Below are positions 17,302-27,292 of a DNA stretch of 48,597 nucleotides, piece by piece; the stretch's first letter is position 1, and the number at the start of each line of letters is the position of its first letter. The position numbers were made by a program, and so were the translations under genes. Source of the DNA: Gammaproteobacteria bacterium. GTDB taxonomy: Bacteria > Pseudomonadota > Gammaproteobacteria > UBA6429 > Thiohalophilaceae. The stretch spans positions 1 to 48,597 of the forward strand of contig JAHECZ010000020.1 of the NCBI GenBank assembly GCA_024641475.1, in the 5' to 3' direction. Under the pieces are notes generated by a model. The model was not told the origin of the DNA. It did not search any database and worked only from the letters and a program-made list of their open reading frames with translations.

Positions 17302-18198
17302 TTATTTATTACTTAGGCCATAAACATACGCGGCAAGCAGGTGGACTTTATCCTCGCCTAATAAATCGCGGTGAGCAGGCATAACACCTTTGCGTCCTTT
17401 GGTGAGTGTTTGTTTGATGGTTTCCACACTGCCGCCATATAACCAGATATTGTCGGTGAGGTTGGGGGCACCCATCGCAACATTGCCCTTGCCATCGGCC
17501 CCGTGACAGCTCACACACATTGAAGCAAACAGGGCTTTGCCAGCACCAGCACTGTCAGCATTGATATTGGGCTGGTTACTCAAGCTGCGCACATAATCCA
17601 CCAACTGATTCAGTTGTGGCTCCGGCATACCCATCGCCATGGCGGGCATACCAATGGAATTTCTGCCATTGAGGATCGTTTGCTGAATCGCGGCCGGTTC
17701 GCCACCAAATATCCAATCGTTATCCGTCAGATTGGGGAAACCCGGTGCGCCGCCACCATCGGAACCGTGGCAGGTTGCGCAATTATTCAAAAAGAGATTT
17801 TGCGCCGCACGCATGGCTTTGGCATCTTTTGCCAGCGATGGAATCTCCTGCTTGGCGAAGGCAGCAAACAAGGGTGCGTAATCACGATCAGCTGCCGCCA
17901 TTTCCTCCTGATATTGACCGGTTTGCGTCCAGCGAAATTTACCCTCGAAACTGCCCAGGCCGGGATAAAAGATCAGATACACGATTGCATAGACGATCGT
18001 CAGGTAAAACAACCAGAGCCACCAGCGCGGTAGAGGATTGTTGTATTCCTGCAGATCGTCATCCCAGGTGTGTCCGGTGACATCCCCCTCGGCGGCTTCA
18101 TTGGGTCGATTCTTGGTGGTCCAGCGAATTATCCAATAGCAGGCTGCGATCACCGCTATCGTGATGATGGTGATATATAAACTCCAGAATTGGCTCAT
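17302..18198 (-). CDS. ccoP: cbb3-type cytochrome c oxidase subunit III, di-heme
   Basis: 298 residues. Two N-terminal transmembrane helices (about 6-24 and 60-80) mark the two-helix CcoP type. Two c-type heme motifs follow, CATCH at 140-144 and CVSCH at 228-232, with methionine ligands expected in PAMAMGMPEP and KGVMPAHR. CcoP carries electrons from soluble cytochromes to CcoO and the active site. The start overlaps the ccoQ stop (ATGA). It is the last structural subunit gene; ccoG follows after a hairpin. Confidence 0.97.
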   Translation of the reverse strand: MSQFWSLYITIITIAVIAACYWIIRWTTKNRPNEAAEGDVTGHTWDDDLQEYNNPLPRWWLWLFYLTIVYAIVYLIFYPGLGSFEGKFRWTQTGQYQEEMAAADRDYAPLFAAFAKQEIPSLAKDAKAMRAAQNLFLNNCATCHGSDGGGAPGFPNLTDNDWIFGGEPAAIQQTILNGRNSIGMPAMAMGMPEPQLNQLVDYVRSLSNQPNINADSAGAGKALFASMCVSCHGADGKGNVAMGAPNLTDNIWLYGGSVETIKQTLTKGRKGVMPAHRDLLGEDKVHLLAAYVYGLSNK

Positions 18199-18374
18199 CG
18201 CTCGCCTCCTTCTTGTTTGTTTGGCATCGCGGGTGAATCGGGTTCATTAAACGGTAAATTGGCGGCTGCATCAAAATTGCGTTTGCGGCTGTACGCCCAC
18301 CAGGCGATGCCGACGAACACCAGAATGAGTAGCAGCGTATACCAGGCACGAAAGTCATTCATATCCATGGTCAT
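18195..18374 (-). CDS. ccoQ: cbb3-type cytochrome oxidase subunit IV (CcoQ)
   Basis: About 56-59 residues. One transmembrane helix (AWYTLLLILVFVGIAWWAYS) and a charged C-terminus containing FNEPD, typical of CcoQ. It stabilises the CcoNOP complex. The ATG at 18374 overlaps the ccoO stop; ATGs at 18365 and 18359 are also possible, and the AGCAGG upstream suits the 18365 start best. Coupling with ccoO and ccoP on both sides is tight. Confidence 0.88.
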   Translation of the reverse strand: MTMDMNDFRAWYTLLLILVFVGIAWWAYSRKRNFDAAANLPFNEPDSPAMPNKQEGGER

Positions 18375-18979
18375 CACCTGCTTTTAATGCTCGTGCCCAT
18401 CACTTGCAAATAGGCAACTAACGCATCCAGTTCAGATTTATCTTTTACCGCTTCGCTGGCTGCAGCGATGTCGGCATCCGTATACGGCACGCCCAATGTA
18501 CGCATGGCGCGTACTTTTTTGGGCGTCATTTTGTCATCGAGAATATTTTTTTCTAACCAGGGAAACGCCGGCATGTTCGATTCCGGTACAACCAGGCGTG
18601 GATTGGTTAGATGGACACGATGCCAATCATCGGAATAACGCCCACCCACGCGCGCCAGATCCGGACCGGTGCGTTTACTGCCCCATTGGAAGGGGTGATC
18701 GTAAACAAACTCACCGGCAACCGAGTAATGACCGTAGCGTTCGGTTTCAGCGCGAAACGGACGAATCATTTGCGAATGACACACGTAACAACCTTCGCGG
18801 ACATAAATATCGCGCCCTTCCAGTTGCAACGCCGTATAAGGTTTCAATCCTTGGACCGGTTCAGTGGTATCTTTCAGGAAAAACAGCGGAACGATTTCCA
18901 CCAGGCCACCAAAGCTGATGACAATTATGACCAGGATGATCATCAGTCCGACATTTTTTTCGACTTTTGCATGACTCAT
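18374..18979 (-). CDS. ccoO: cbb3-type cytochrome c oxidase subunit II, mono-heme
   Basis: 201 residues, with one N-terminal transmembrane helix (about 10-33) and a c-type heme motif CYVCH at 64-68 in the family context [17 protein letters not shown]. The axial methionine is expected in the SNMPAFPWL stretch. It receives electrons from CcoP and passes them to CcoN. It starts 11 bases after ccoN and is coupled to ccoQ. Confidence 0.97.
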   Translation of the reverse strand: MSHAKVEKNVGLMIILVIIVISFGGLVEIVPLFFLKDTTEPVQGLKPYTALQLEGRDIYVREGCYVCHSQMIRPFRAETERYGHYSVAGEFVYDHPFQWGSKRTGPDLARVGGRYSDDWHRVHLTNPRLVVPESNMPAFPWLEKNILDDKMTPKKVRAMRTLGVPYTDADIAAASEAVKDKSELDALVAYLQVMGTSIKSR

Positions 18980-18990
18980 TGTTGTCTCCT

Positions 18991-20394
18991 TTATGCAGCA
19001 GCGGTCTTGGCGGTTTTACCCTGAATCGTCATCAGGACGTTATAGGCCATGATTAACATGCCGCCTAAATACATGACGCCACCTAACAGACGTGCCATAT
19101 AGTAGGGATAGGTTTCTTTGAGTGATTGCACAAAGCTGTAAGTGAGCGTGCCGTCATCGTTGACCGCGCGCCACATCAAACCTTGCATCACACCGGCTAT
19201 CCACATCGAGGCGATGTAGATCACAATGCCCAGTGTTGCCACCCAGAAATGTAATTCGATTAATTTGGTGGAATACATCTGGTCACGATTAAATACTTTA
19301 GGTATTAAAAAGTAGATGCAACCCATGGAAATCAGTCCGACCCAACCTAACGCGCCGGAATGTACATGGCCAATCGTCCAGTCCGTGTAGTGAGACAGTG
19401 CATTGACTGTTTTGATCGACATCATCGGGCCTTCAAAGGTCGACATGCCGTAAAATGATAACGACACAATCAGGAATTTCAGAATCGGATCCGAACGTAA
19501 TTTATGCCAGGCACCCGAGAGGGTCATGATGCCGTTAATCATGCCACCCCAGGATGGTGCCAGCAGCATTAACGAAAATACCATGCCGAGATTCTGGCCC
19601 CACTCGGGAAGCGCGGTGTAATGCAGGTGATGCGGGCCGGCCCACATATACAGTGCAATCAGCGTCCAGAAATGTACTACCGAAAGACGATAGGAATAAA
19701 TCGGTCGACCCACTTGTTTGGGAATGAAGTAATACATCATGCCCAGAAATCCGGCTGTCAAAAAGAAGCCCACCGCATTGTGACCGTACCACCACTGTAC
19801 CATCGCATCGATCGTCCCGGCGTATGCCGAATAGGATTTGGTGAGACTGATCGGAAGTTCGGCGCTGTTAACGATATGCAACACGGCAACGGTGATAATA
19901 AAAGCACCGAAAAACCAATTGGCAACATAGATATGTTTGACCTGACGCTTCATTAGCGTGCCGAAAAACACCACGGCGTAGGCAACCCACACTACTGCAA
20001 TCAAGATATCGATTGGCCATTCCAGTTCGGCATATTCCTTACCGCTGGTGAAACCCAGGGGCAGGGTGATAGCAGCCAATACGATTACTAAATTCCAGCC
20101 CCAGAAGGTAAAGGCAGCCAGTTTGTCGCAAAACAAGCGTACCTGACAGGTGCGCTGCACAATGTAATACGATGAGGCAAATAAGGCCGATCCGCCAAAC
20201 GCAAAGATCACGGCGTTGGTATGCAACGGACGAAGTCGACTATAGGTAAGCCAGGGAATGTCAAAATTCAGCGCTGGCCAGATCAGCTGGGCGGCAATGA
20301 TGACACCGACGAGCATGCCCACTACGCCCCAGATCACGGTCATTACAGAAAATTGCTGGACAACTTTATAGTTGTAGCTTGTTTGTGTCTCCAT
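18991..20394 (-). CDS. ccoN: cbb3-type cytochrome c oxidase subunit I (catalytic)
   Basis: 467 residues with about 12 transmembrane helices. It holds low-spin heme b and the high-spin heme b3-CuB centre and reduces oxygen with high affinity. Conserved histidine blocks are [14 protein letters not shown] (about 55-68), [15 protein letters not shown] with the active-site tyrosine region near 205, [13 protein letters not shown], and [10 protein letters not shown] near 345. It begins the ccoNOQP operon. The intergenic DNA before it has an FNR-type site, so expression should rise when oxygen falls. No ccoI or ccoS is present in the window. Confidence 0.97.
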   Translation of the reverse strand: METQTSYNYKVVQQFSVMTVIWGVVGMLVGVIIAAQLIWPALNFDIPWLTYSRLRPLHTNAVIFAFGGSALFASSYYIVQRTCQVRLFCDKLAAFTFWGWNLVIVLAAITLPLGFTSGKEYAELEWPIDILIAVVWVAYAVVFFGTLMKRQVKHIYVANWFFGAFIITVAVLHIVNSAELPISLTKSYSAYAGTIDAMVQWWYGHNAVGFFLTAGFLGMMYYFIPKQVGRPIYSYRLSVVHFWTLIALYMWAGPHHLHYTALPEWGQNLGMVFSLMLLAPSWGGMINGIMTLSGAWHKLRSDPILKFLIVSLSFYGMSTFEGPMMSIKTVNALSHYTDWTIGHVHSGALGWVGLISMGCIYFLIPKVFNRDQMYSTKLIELHFWVATLGIVIYIASMWIAGVMQGLMWRAVNDDGTLTYSFVQSLKETYPYYMARLLGGVMYLGGMLIMAYNVLMTIQGKTAKTAAA

Positions 20395-20474
20395 AGGATT
20401 CCTCTATGTATTTAAGATATAAGTCGTACGGCAAAACAAAGTGCTAACAATACTGGAGCGATACTACACCCGAG

Positions 20475-20488
20475 ATGATCTGGATCAA
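20475..20488 (-). promoter_or_regulatory. FNR/Anr-type box before ccoN
   Basis: ATGAT-CTGG-ATCAA matches the TTGAT-N4-ATCAA consensus with one mismatch. It is centred about 87 bases before the ccoN start codon, between the fnr-type gene and ccoN. That placement would fit activation at a -41.5 type promoter with a leader of about 45 bases. Confidence 0.75.
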
Positions 20489-20617
20489 AGCAGGTAGCAA
20501 TTGTCAGGTTGAAAAACTAGAAAGACAGTAGGCGTTTCAGAGGAAATTTAATAGTAGACGCAAATAAGATTTAATTGCAGAACGAAATATAGGTTACCCA
20601 TGGAATTATCGCGGAAA

Positions 20618-21343
20618 TCAAGCGGTTTGCACAATCTCACTAAGGCGTTTGATATCGAGCAATTTAATATGTTTGCGATCCGCGGTTAACAGGCCTTCCT
20701 CTTCAAAATGCGTAAACAAACGACTGATGGTTTCGACGGCTAACCCAAGCATATTGGCGATATCGCTGCGCGACATGCTCAGATTAAATTCCGTTGCGGA
20801 ATAGCCACGATGATGAAAGCGATCTGAAAGCGTTAATAGAATACTGGCTAGCCGTGCCTCGGCCGGTAATTTATGACATACGGCAATCTTCTCGTGGTCT
20901 TCCTGGATCTCACGGCTCATGATTTCCATGATGTGGTGCTGTAAGCCATGTATTTCCTGACACAGGTCTTCGAGTTGTGTAAAAGGAATTTCACATACGC
21001 TGCTGGTTTCCAGTGCAATCGCCGAATTGGTGTAGTGGCTGCCGCTAATACCGCTCAACCCCAGCAGGTCGCCGGGTAGTTTAAAACCAATGACATGTTC
21101 AACACCGCTGACATGATTAAGATAGGTTTTGACTGAGCCGGAGCGCAGTGCATAAATGGAAGAAAAGTCTTCACCAGCGCGGTAAAGATGCTCGCCTTTG
21201 GCAATCGGCCTGCGACGTTTAATAATCTCATCGAGTTGGTCAATATCGCCTCTTTCCAGGCCAATGGGCATGCACAAATTATAAATTCCACATTGTTGGC
21301 AGATACTGCGAACACTGGCGAGATCGATGACGGTGCTGGCCAT
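20618..21343 (-). CDS. fnr: Fnr/Anr-type oxygen-sensing transcriptional regulator
   Basis: 241 residues. The four cluster cysteines of FNR are all present at C15, C18, C24 (CQQCGIYNLC) and C117 (SSVCEIP), with the same relative spacing as in E. coli (20, 23, 29, 122). A cyclic-nucleotide-like sensor domain (about 30-150) is followed by a Crp-type winged helix whose recognition helix is VETISRLF, with E and SR at the base-contacting places for TTGAT half-sites. It should dimerise with an intact 4Fe-4S cluster at low oxygen. It is encoded directly upstream of ccoN, whose promoter has a matching site. Confidence 0.95.
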   Translation of the reverse strand: MASTVIDLASVRSICQQCGIYNLCMPIGLERGDIDQLDEIIKRRRPIAKGEHLYRAGEDFSSIYALRSGSVKTYLNHVSGVEHVIGFKLPGDLLGLSGISGSHYTNSAIALETSSVCEIPFTQLEDLCQEIHGLQHHIMEIMSREIQEDHEKIAVCHKLPAEARLASILLTLSDRFHHRGYSATEFNLSMSRSDIANMLGLAVETISRLFTHFEEEGLLTADRKHIKLLDIKRLSEIVQTA

Positions 21344-21537
21344 GGTGGGGAAGAATCCTAGGTAAGAAGTTAAGGCTACTTTAACGAATCGCCAAGCCGA
21401 ATAAAACCCATGTATCGTGTGATTTTATCCGGCAGGCCCTGGTGCTGCAGGCTATAATAGCCCACTTTCAGAATCGGGTAGCTGGCGCAGGCCGGTGAAA
21501 CGCCTGGTTCTACCATTAAACAGTTCGAGGAGAGCAC

Positions 21538-22131
21538 ATGGTGGGGCGCACAGCCAGTGTCGAGCGAAATACCCTGGAGACCAAAATACAGGTAGATATC
21601 AACCTGGATGGGCAGGGCAAAGGACAGTTTAATACGGGCATCCCGTTTCTGGAGCATATGCTCGATCAGGTAGCTCGTCATGGCATGATTGATATTGCGG
21701 TGCAGGCTCAGGGTGACCTGCATATCGATACCCACCACACGGTAGAGGATATTGGTATTGTCCTTGGGCAAGCGTTTGCCAAGGCATTAGGCGACAAAAA
21801 AGGCATTCGTCGTTACGGCCATGCCTATGTCCCGCTGGATGAGGCGTTATCCCGCATCGTTATCGATTTTTCAGGCCGTCCCGGTTTGGAATATCACGTG
21901 TCTTACCCGCGTGGCCGCGTTGGCGATTTTGATGTTGACCTGTTCCATGAATTTTTTCAGGGATTCATCAACCATGCCCAGGCCACTCTGCATGTGGATT
22001 GTTTGCGAGGTAAGAATGCCCATCACATTGCCGAAACCATATTCAAGGCATTTGGCAGGGCGGTACGGATGGCGGTCGAGGCCGATCCGCGCATGGCAGG
22101 TATCACACCTTCAACCAAGGGCTCGTTGTAA
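21538..22131 (+). CDS. hisB: Imidazoleglycerol-phosphate dehydratase
   Basis: 197 residues, the usual monofunctional size. It catalyses dehydration of imidazole glycerol phosphate in histidine synthesis. The metal-binding histidine motifs are present: [13 protein letters not shown] (about 41-53), DTHHTVED (about 67-74) and the second repeat [16 protein letters not shown] with GKNAHHIAE (about 155-175). It is the first gene of a hisBHAFIE block and lies divergently from the fnr-type gene. A clear GAGGAG precedes the ATG. Confidence 0.97.
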   Translation: MVGRTASVERNTLETKIQVDINLDGQGKGQFNTGIPFLEHMLDQVARHGMIDIAVQAQGDLHIDTHHTVEDIGIVLGQAFAKALGDKKGIRRYGHAYVPLDEALSRIVIDFSGRPGLEYHVSYPRGRVGDFDVDLFHEFFQGFINHAQATLHVDCLRGKNAHHIAETIFKAFGRAVRMAVEADPRMAGITPSTKGSL

Positions 22132-22167
22132 CCCTGCGCATTTTCTATAGCGAGATAATTTCAGACC

Positions 22168-22818
22168 ATGACGACGGTGGCAGTAATTGATTATGGTATG
22201 GGCAACCTGCATTCCGTTGCCAAAGCCCTTGAACACGCGAAGCTTGCGTCGCGTATCACCGTAACCAGTGATCATCATGACATTGAGTCTGCCGATCGCG
22301 TGGTGTTGCCCGGTGTGGGTGCAATCCGCGATTGCATCGGTGAGATTCGTCGTCTGGGAATCGACAAGGTCGTGCAGGATGTAATCGCCATGGGCAAGCC
22401 ATTATTGGGTGTTTGCGTCGGCCTGCAAGCGCTGATGCGTTCCAGTGAAGAAAATAATGGCGTGGCCTGTCTGAATATTTTGCCGGGAGAAGTAAAATTT
22501 TTCGGCGAGAATATGCGCGACTCGCAAACAGGTGAGCGATTGAAGATTCCCCACATGGGCTGGAACGAAGTCGAGCAGACGCAAGCGCATCCGTTATGGC
22601 AAGGTATTCCACAGAACAGCCGATTTTATTTTGTACACAGTTACTATGTGCAGGCTGATGACGCTGCATTAATCTCTGGGCGCTGTACCTATGGCGTCAG
22701 TTTCGCTGCTGCACTGGCGCGCAAGAATATTTTTGCAGTGCAATTCCACCCGGAGAAGAGTCAGCATGCGGGCTTGAAATTGTATGAAAATTTTTTACGA
22801 TGGGATGGCTCGGTATAA
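22168..22818 (+). CDS. hisH: Imidazole glycerol phosphate synthase, glutamine amidotransferase subunit
   Basis: 216 residues, class I amidotransferase. The N-terminus is [12 protein letters not shown], the nucleophile cysteine lies in [11 protein letters not shown] (about residue 79 to 89), and the His-Glu of the triad in VQFHPEKSQ near 190-198. It supplies ammonia to HisF for ring closure. It sits 36 bases after hisB. The stop lies just before the hisA start. Confidence 0.97.
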   Translation: MTTVAVIDYGMGNLHSVAKALEHAKLASRITVTSDHHDIESADRVVLPGVGAIRDCIGEIRRLGIDKVVQDVIAMGKPLLGVCVGLQALMRSSEENNGVACLNILPGEVKFFGENMRDSQTGERLKIPHMGWNEVEQTQAHPLWQGIPQNSRFYFVHSYYVQADDAALISGRCTYGVSFAAALARKNIFAVQFHPEKSQHAGLKLYENFLRWDGSV

Positions 22819-22832
22819 TCAATGGTGCCTGC

Positions 22833-23573
22833 ATGTTATTAATTCCTGCAATCGATTTAAAGGACGGACGCTGCGTACGCTTGCGGCAGGGCCGGATGGA
22901 CGATGCCACTGTATTTTCCAATGATCCTGTTGCAATGGCGCGGCAATGGGTTGATGCTGGTGCGAGGCGTTTGCATCTGGTGGATCTCAACGGTGCGTTC
23001 GCCGGTGCACCGGTGAATCGGGAAGTGATTAAACAAATCGTCAAAGCCTGTCCATCGATTCCGGTGCAGGTCGGTGGCGGAATCCGTGATGCTGCCACCG
23101 TACAACAGTATCTGGATATTGGCGTGCAGTATGCGATCATCGGTACCAAGGCCGTGCATGATCCGGAATTTGTGCGACGTTTATGTGAACAATTTGCTGG
23201 ACACATAATTGTCGGTATCGATGCCAAAGACGGCAAAGTCGCAATCGATGGTTGGGCCAAAGTTTCCGAGCTCAGCGCCGTTGAGCTGGCAAAAAAATTC
23301 GAACATGATGGCGTGGAAGCAATTGTCTATACCGATATCAGTCGTGACGGCATGATGAAAGGTGTGAACGTCGAGGCCACGGTGAATCTGGCGCGTGCCG
23401 TGAGAATTCCCATTATCGCGTCAGGCGGAATTACCAATCTGGATGATATCCGGGCATTGTGCACGGTGGCGTCTGAAGGAATCGATGCAGCAATCACTGG
23501 TCGTGCGATTTATGAAGGCACCCTGGATTTTGCTGAGGGCCAACGTTTGTCAGATGAATTATCCAAACGCTAA
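22833..23573 (+). CDS. hisA: ProFAR isomerase (HisA)
   Basis: 246 residues from the ATG at 22833 ([17 protein letters not shown]), which is the canonical HisA beginning; the frame stays open to 22800 but that extension is not family-like. It is a TIM barrel that converts ProFAR to PRFAR. The catalytic Asp is in IPAIDLKDG and the second in VYTDISRDG; phosphate-binding loops are VGGGIRD and ASGGITN. It is located between hisH and hisF, as in most gammaproteobacteria. Confidence 0.97.
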   Translation: MLLIPAIDLKDGRCVRLRQGRMDDATVFSNDPVAMARQWVDAGARRLHLVDLNGAFAGAPVNREVIKQIVKACPSIPVQVGGGIRDAATVQQYLDIGVQYAIIGTKAVHDPEFVRRLCEQFAGHIIVGIDAKDGKVAIDGWAKVSELSAVELAKKFEHDGVEAIVYTDISRDGMMKGVNVEATVNLARAVRIPIIASGGITNLDDIRALCTVASEGIDAAITGRAIYEGTLDFAEGQRLSDELSKR

Positions 23574-23609
23574 AAATTAATTAATCAGAGTAGCGGTAGA
23601 TATCAATTT

Positions 23610-24383
23610 ATGTCATTAGCCAAACGCATCATCCCTTGCCTCGATGTCGATAACGGTCGTGTCGTTAAAGGTGTCAAGTTTGTCGAGATTCGCGATGCAG
23701 GTGATCCGGTGGAAATTGCGCGCCGCTATGATGAACAAGGTGCGGATGAATTAACATTTCTGGATATCACAGCCAGTTCCGGAGATCGTGAAACCATGGT
23801 GCATGTGGTAGAGCAGGTTGCCAGTCAGGTATTTATCCCGTTAACGGTGGGTGGTGGCATTCGAACGACTGCAGATATACGTCGCATGCTCAATGCGGGT
23901 GCTGACAAGGTTGCAATTAATACGGCAGCAGTATTCAATCCGGAATTTGTAAAAGAAGCCGCGGAAAAATTTGGTTCACAATGTATCGTCGTTGCCATCG
24001 ATGCAAAAAAAGTCAGTCAGGCCGGTGAACCGGATCGTTGGGAGATTTTTACACATGGCGGACGCAAACCCACCGGATTGGATGCGGTGGCGTGGGCCAG
24101 GAAGATGGTGCAGTACGGGGCCGGTGAAATATTACTGACGAGCATGGATCGCGATGGCACCAAGATAGGCTTCGATCTGCCCTTGACGAGCGCGATTGCG
24201 GATGCGGTCAATGTCCCGGTCATTGCATCCGGTGGTGTTGGTAATTTGGATCATCTGGTCGATGGCGTCACCAAGGGGCATGCCGATGCGGTATTGGCCG
24301 CCAGTATTTTCCATTTTTGTGAATACACCATCGAACAGGCCAAACAACATATGCGCGCGGCCGGAGTTGAAGTGCGACTTTAG
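23610..24383 (+). CDS. hisF: Imidazole glycerol phosphate synthase, cyclase subunit
   Basis: 257 residues, TIM barrel starting [21 protein letters not shown] with the catalytic Asp in CLDVD and the second in [10 protein letters not shown]. Phosphate-binding loops VGGGIRT and ASGGVGN are present. It works with HisH to make imidazole glycerol phosphate and AICAR. Length and order fit a normal enzyme. Confidence 0.98.
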   Translation: MSLAKRIIPCLDVDNGRVVKGVKFVEIRDAGDPVEIARRYDEQGADELTFLDITASSGDRETMVHVVEQVASQVFIPLTVGGGIRTTADIRRMLNAGADKVAINTAAVFNPEFVKEAAEKFGSQCIVVAIDAKKVSQAGEPDRWEIFTHGGRKPTGLDAVAWARKMVQYGAGEILLTSMDRDGTKIGFDLPLTSAIADAVNVPVIASGGVGNLDHLVDGVTKGHADAVLAASIFHFCEYTIEQAKQHMRAAGVEVRL

Positions 24384-24414
24384 TATCGAAGTGCAATAGT
24401 GACAGGGTGACATC

Positions 24415-24801
24415 ATGCAGAACAATTGGCTGGATCAAATCAAGTGGACCGCTGATGGCCTGGTGCCGGTGATTGCCCAGGAAGAAGGCAGTGGCAAGGT
24501 GCTCATGTTTGCCTGGATGAATCGAGAATCGCTTAATCTCACTATACAAGAAGGCAAAGCTGTTTACTGGTCACGCTCGCGCAATAAACTTTGGCGCAAA
24601 GGTGAAGAGTCCGGTAATGAACAGATCGTCAAGGATATGCGGTTGGATTGTGATAACGACGTTATTCTGATTGCCGTTGAGCAACGCGGTGGCGTGGCTT
24701 GTCATACCGGCCGGAAAAGTTGTTTCTATCAGCAACTGCAAGAAGGACAGTGGGTCAGCGTCGATCCGGTTTTGATCGATCCACAACAGCTATATAAATA
24801 G
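24415..24801 (+). CDS. hisI: Phosphoribosyl-AMP cyclohydrolase
   Basis: 128 residues. The zinc and substrate motifs are [10 protein letters not shown]-like ([10 protein letters not shown]), [23 protein letters not shown] and the cysteine pair [14 protein letters not shown]. It opens the purine ring of PR-AMP. HisE is a separate gene just downstream, so this is the split hisI/hisE arrangement. Confidence 0.97.
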   Translation: MQNNWLDQIKWTADGLVPVIAQEEGSGKVLMFAWMNRESLNLTIQEGKAVYWSRSRNKLWRKGEESGNEQIVKDMRLDCDNDVILIAVEQRGGVACHTGRKSCFYQQLQEGQWVSVDPVLIDPQQLYK

Positions 24802-24810
24802 GTAACAGAG

Positions 24811-25137
24811 ATGGATTCCAATTCAGATATTCTTAAGTCGCTGGCTGCTATATTAGAAGAACGCAAAGGCGCCGATCCCGACACCTCGTATGTCGCAAAG
24901 CTGTACCACAAGGGCCTGGACGCCATTTTAAAAAAAATTGGCGAAGAGGCCACTGAAACGGTCATGGCCGCCAAGGATGGGGATTCCAAACAGGTCATAT
25001 ATGAAGTGGCCGATTTGTGGTTTCATACGCTGGTTTTACTGGCACATCAAGGACTTAGCCCGGATCAGGTGCTTGCGGAGCTGGAACGGCGATTCGGTGT
25101 TTCGGGGATCGACGAGAAATCCAGCCGCGGCACTTAG
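24811..25137 (+). CDS. hisE: Phosphoribosyl-ATP pyrophosphatase
   Basis: 108 residues, a MazG-like all-alpha fold. The E-x-x-E metal motifs are in [15 protein letters not shown] and [14 protein letters not shown]. It hydrolyses PR-ATP to PR-AMP. It begins nine bases after hisI and ends the his block; tatA follows after 89 bases. Confidence 0.96.
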   Translation: MDSNSDILKSLAAILEERKGADPDTSYVAKLYHKGLDAILKKIGEEATETVMAAKDGDSKQVIYEVADLWFHTLVLLAHQGLSPDQVLAELERRFGVSGIDEKSSRGT

Positions 25138-25226
25138 CCATCGCTATTTGCGGTAGAATAGTATTTATCTGGCTACCTGCATGATCGTTGGGTAGCGAAA
25201 TTAATTCATTAGAGGAGCACGTCATC

Positions 25227-25487
25227 ATGGTTTGGGGCGCAATTACACCCACAGCACTAATTTTGGTTCTCATTATCGTCATTCTGTTATTCGGTACGAG
25301 TCGGTTGCGCAGTATCGGGTCAGATCTCGGCGAAGCGCTGAAAAATTTCCGCAAGTCCGTTAAAGATGGCGAGAGCAAGGACAAGGAAGGCGAGTCGTCA
25401 CAGAAAATTGCGCAGGACGAATCCAAGAAACAAGGCAACGTCTACCAGGGCGAAGTCGTCGATAAAGACAAAGACAAACAAGGCTAA
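25227..25487 (+). CDS. tatA: Sec-independent protein translocase subunit TatA
   Basis: 86 residues from the ATG at 25227, which follows AGAGGAG; the frame extends further upstream but without a ribosome site. One transmembrane helix ([15 protein letters not shown]) is followed by the short amphipathic helix beginning [18 protein letters not shown], the hallmark FG and GxALKxFRK positions of TatA, and a lysine/glutamate-rich tail. It forms the variable pore of the Tat export system. Confidence 0.96.
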   Translation: MVWGAITPTALILVLIIVILLFGTSRLRSIGSDLGEALKNFRKSVKDGESKDKEGESSQKIAQDESKKQGNVYQGEVVDKDKDKQG

Positions 25488-25523
25488 TGCACCGCGACGG
25501 GTTTCGACCCGGAGCACACCATC

Positions 25524-26042
25524 ATGTTTGATATCGGGTTTTGGGAGCTGGTTGTTGTCGGAGTCGTTGCCCTGATTGTTCTGGGTCCGGAACGGCTGCC
25601 GGTTGTGGCGCGTAAAGTTGGCTATTGGGTTGGGCGAGTCCGCCGTTTCGTCAATGATGCCAAACAAGAAGTGGATCGGGAATTAAATCTGCGTGAAGTG
25701 CGTGATGCCATCGAACGCAATGCCAGTCTCGACGAAATAAAACGCCTCATCGATACCGAACGCTATCGAATTGAGGATGAATTTACCAAAACAGAACATG
25801 TCGTCAAAGCGCGCGATGACGAACCGCGTGTTGCCATACCTTCAGCACCAGCCGAAGTAGATGAAAATCTGCAATATGGGCATACAGAGCATAAGCGGGA
25901 TCCGATGGATGATCTGGAACCACCCGTGCAGCATGAGAATGCCGCACCGATAGTCAAAACCGATGCGCCTGCCGCACCACAGGACGCACCTACTTCTCCA
26001 ACGCCAAGCACAAGCGACCATGACAAACACTCCGGCGGATAA
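25524..26042 (+). CDS. tatB: Sec-independent protein translocase subunit TatB
   Basis: 172 residues. A short N-terminal membrane helix (MFDIGFWELVVVGVVALIVLG) with the conserved GPERLP turn is followed by an amphipathic helix and a long charged, proline-rich tail. TatB binds twin-arginine signal peptides with TatC. The end overlaps the tatC start by 23 bases. Confidence 0.96.
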   Translation: MFDIGFWELVVVGVVALIVLGPERLPVVARKVGYWVGRVRRFVNDAKQEVDRELNLREVRDAIERNASLDEIKRLIDTERYRIEDEFTKTEHVVKARDDEPRVAIPSAPAEVDENLQYGHTEHKRDPMDDLEPPVQHENAAPIVKTDAPAAPQDAPTSPTPSTSDHDKHSGG

Positions 26043-26889
26043 AACCCCTGCGGGTGAAGAAGACATGTCATTCTTTTCGCATCTGGGCGAATTGCGAGAT
26101 CGTCTGGTTCGCAGTGTGCTCGTGGTGGCGGTGATTTTCTGCGTGTTATTTTATTTTGCCAACGATATTTACAGTGCGGTCGCCCGCCCGATGCTGGAAC
26201 AGTTAGCCGGGCAGAAAATGCTGGCAACCCGACCGGCGTCGACCTTTTTTATTCCAATGAAACTGGCATTGATGACATCGTTGTTTGTTGCCATTCCATA
26301 TTTACTTTATCAGTTCTGGGCGTTTGTCGCACCGGGCCTGTATAAACGCGAAAAACGTTTGGCGATGCCCTTGCTCGTATCCAGCACGCTATTGTTTTAC
26401 ACCGGGATGGCATTTGCTTATTTTGTGGTTTTTCCGTTGATATTTAGATTCTTTGCGCATGCCGCACCGGCAGGTGTAGAAGTGCGCCCGGACATCACAG
26501 AATACCTGGATTTGGTGCTGTCGTTGTTTATGGCCTTTGGAGCCGTTTTTGAAGTGCCAGTTGCGACCGTGTTGTTTGTAGCGATTGGTGTGGTAACCCC
26601 CGACCAGTTAACGCAAATGCGCCGCTACATGATCGTTATCGCATTTGTTGTTGGCATGCTGTTAACGCCACCAGATGTGGTGTCGCAATTTTTACTTGCC
26701 ATCCCAATGTGGTTGCTATTTGAAGTTGGCATAATTATGTCACGATTTGTTTATAAACAACGTGGGGCATCTGCGACAGGCGCAACATCTGCCGATGACA
26801 TCGATCCGGATAAGGAATTTGAAAATGCAATCGCTGATGAAGCACAGTTAGTTAAAAAATTGTCCGAACGCGAAGATAAAAAATCATGA
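26020..26889 (+). CDS. tatC: Sec-independent protein translocase subunit TatC
   Basis: 289 residues with six transmembrane helices. Key motifs are the N-terminal HLGELRDRL, the conserved FVAPGLYKREKR loop and the helix-4 region MAFGAVFEVPV with the conserved glutamate. It recognises twin-arginine signal peptides. ATG 26020 lies inside tatB; ATG 26065 (MSFFSHLGE), after GAAGAAG, is a possible alternative. The stop overlaps the next gene by four bases (ATGA). Many plausible Tat substrates, such as copper proteins, are encoded nearby, but no twin arginine is seen in the multicopper proteins here. Confidence 0.96.
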   Translation: MTNTPADKTPAGEEDMSFFSHLGELRDRLVRSVLVVAVIFCVLFYFANDIYSAVARPMLEQLAGQKMLATRPASTFFIPMKLALMTSLFVAIPYLLYQFWAFVAPGLYKREKRLAMPLLVSSTLLFYTGMAFAYFVVFPLIFRFFAHAAPAGVEVRPDITEYLDLVLSLFMAFGAVFEVPVATVLFVAIGVVTPDQLTQMRRYMIVIAFVVGMLLTPPDVVSQFLLAIPMWLLFEVGIIMSRFVYKQRGASATGATSADDIDPDKEFENAIADEAQLVKKLSEREDKKS

Positions 26890-27284
26890 TCGCGCGCGGA
26901 GTTAAAGTCATATCTAGTATGAATTTAATATTGGTTTGCCTCTATCTATTGCTGGGCTATCGTTACGGTAGCGCATTGCGTAATGTCTATCCCATTGCGG
27001 CTTATGCGGCTGCTGTGACGTGTGGCGGGATTATCGTATTGCAGATAATTTTAAGTTTACGCTTGCGTGCATTCGTTGGATTTGTCCGTGTGCTGATCTA
27101 TGCCATGGCTATTTTGCAAGGGCTACAGGTTATGTTGGTACTTAAGGATTTATTTGTGCCCGTGGCTGCCATACTAATCGGTACAGCGATCGTGTTGGTG
27201 ATCTATCTCATTGGTGTGCGCGGTTATCTCGCTAGTGCAACTGCCATGCAGTACTTCGGCATAGCGATTAAAAAATCTCAATAG
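26886..27284 (+). CDS. Small membrane protein coupled to tatC
   Basis: 132 residues with four likely transmembrane helices (SSMNLILVCLYLLLGY, AAYAAAVTCGGIIVLQIIL, VRVLIYAMAILQGLQVMLVL, AAILIGTAIVLVIYLIGV). No family is recognised. The start overlaps the tatC stop (ATGA), so it should be made together with TatC. Its end is nine bases from the convergent lexA gene. A link to Tat export is possible but rests on position only. Confidence 0.7.
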   Translation: MIARGVKVISSMNLILVCLYLLLGYRYGSALRNVYPIAAYAAAVTCGGIIVLQIILSLRLRAFVGFVRVLIYAMAILQGLQVMLVLKDLFVPVAAILIGTAIVLVIYLIGVRGYLASATAMQYFGIAIKKSQ

Positions 27285-27292
27285 TCGTCGCG

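Noticed and set aside
22697-23260. 187-codon minus-strand frame across hisH-hisA
   Set aside because: Antisense to hisA and hisH, both clearly real; composition is that of a reverse reading.
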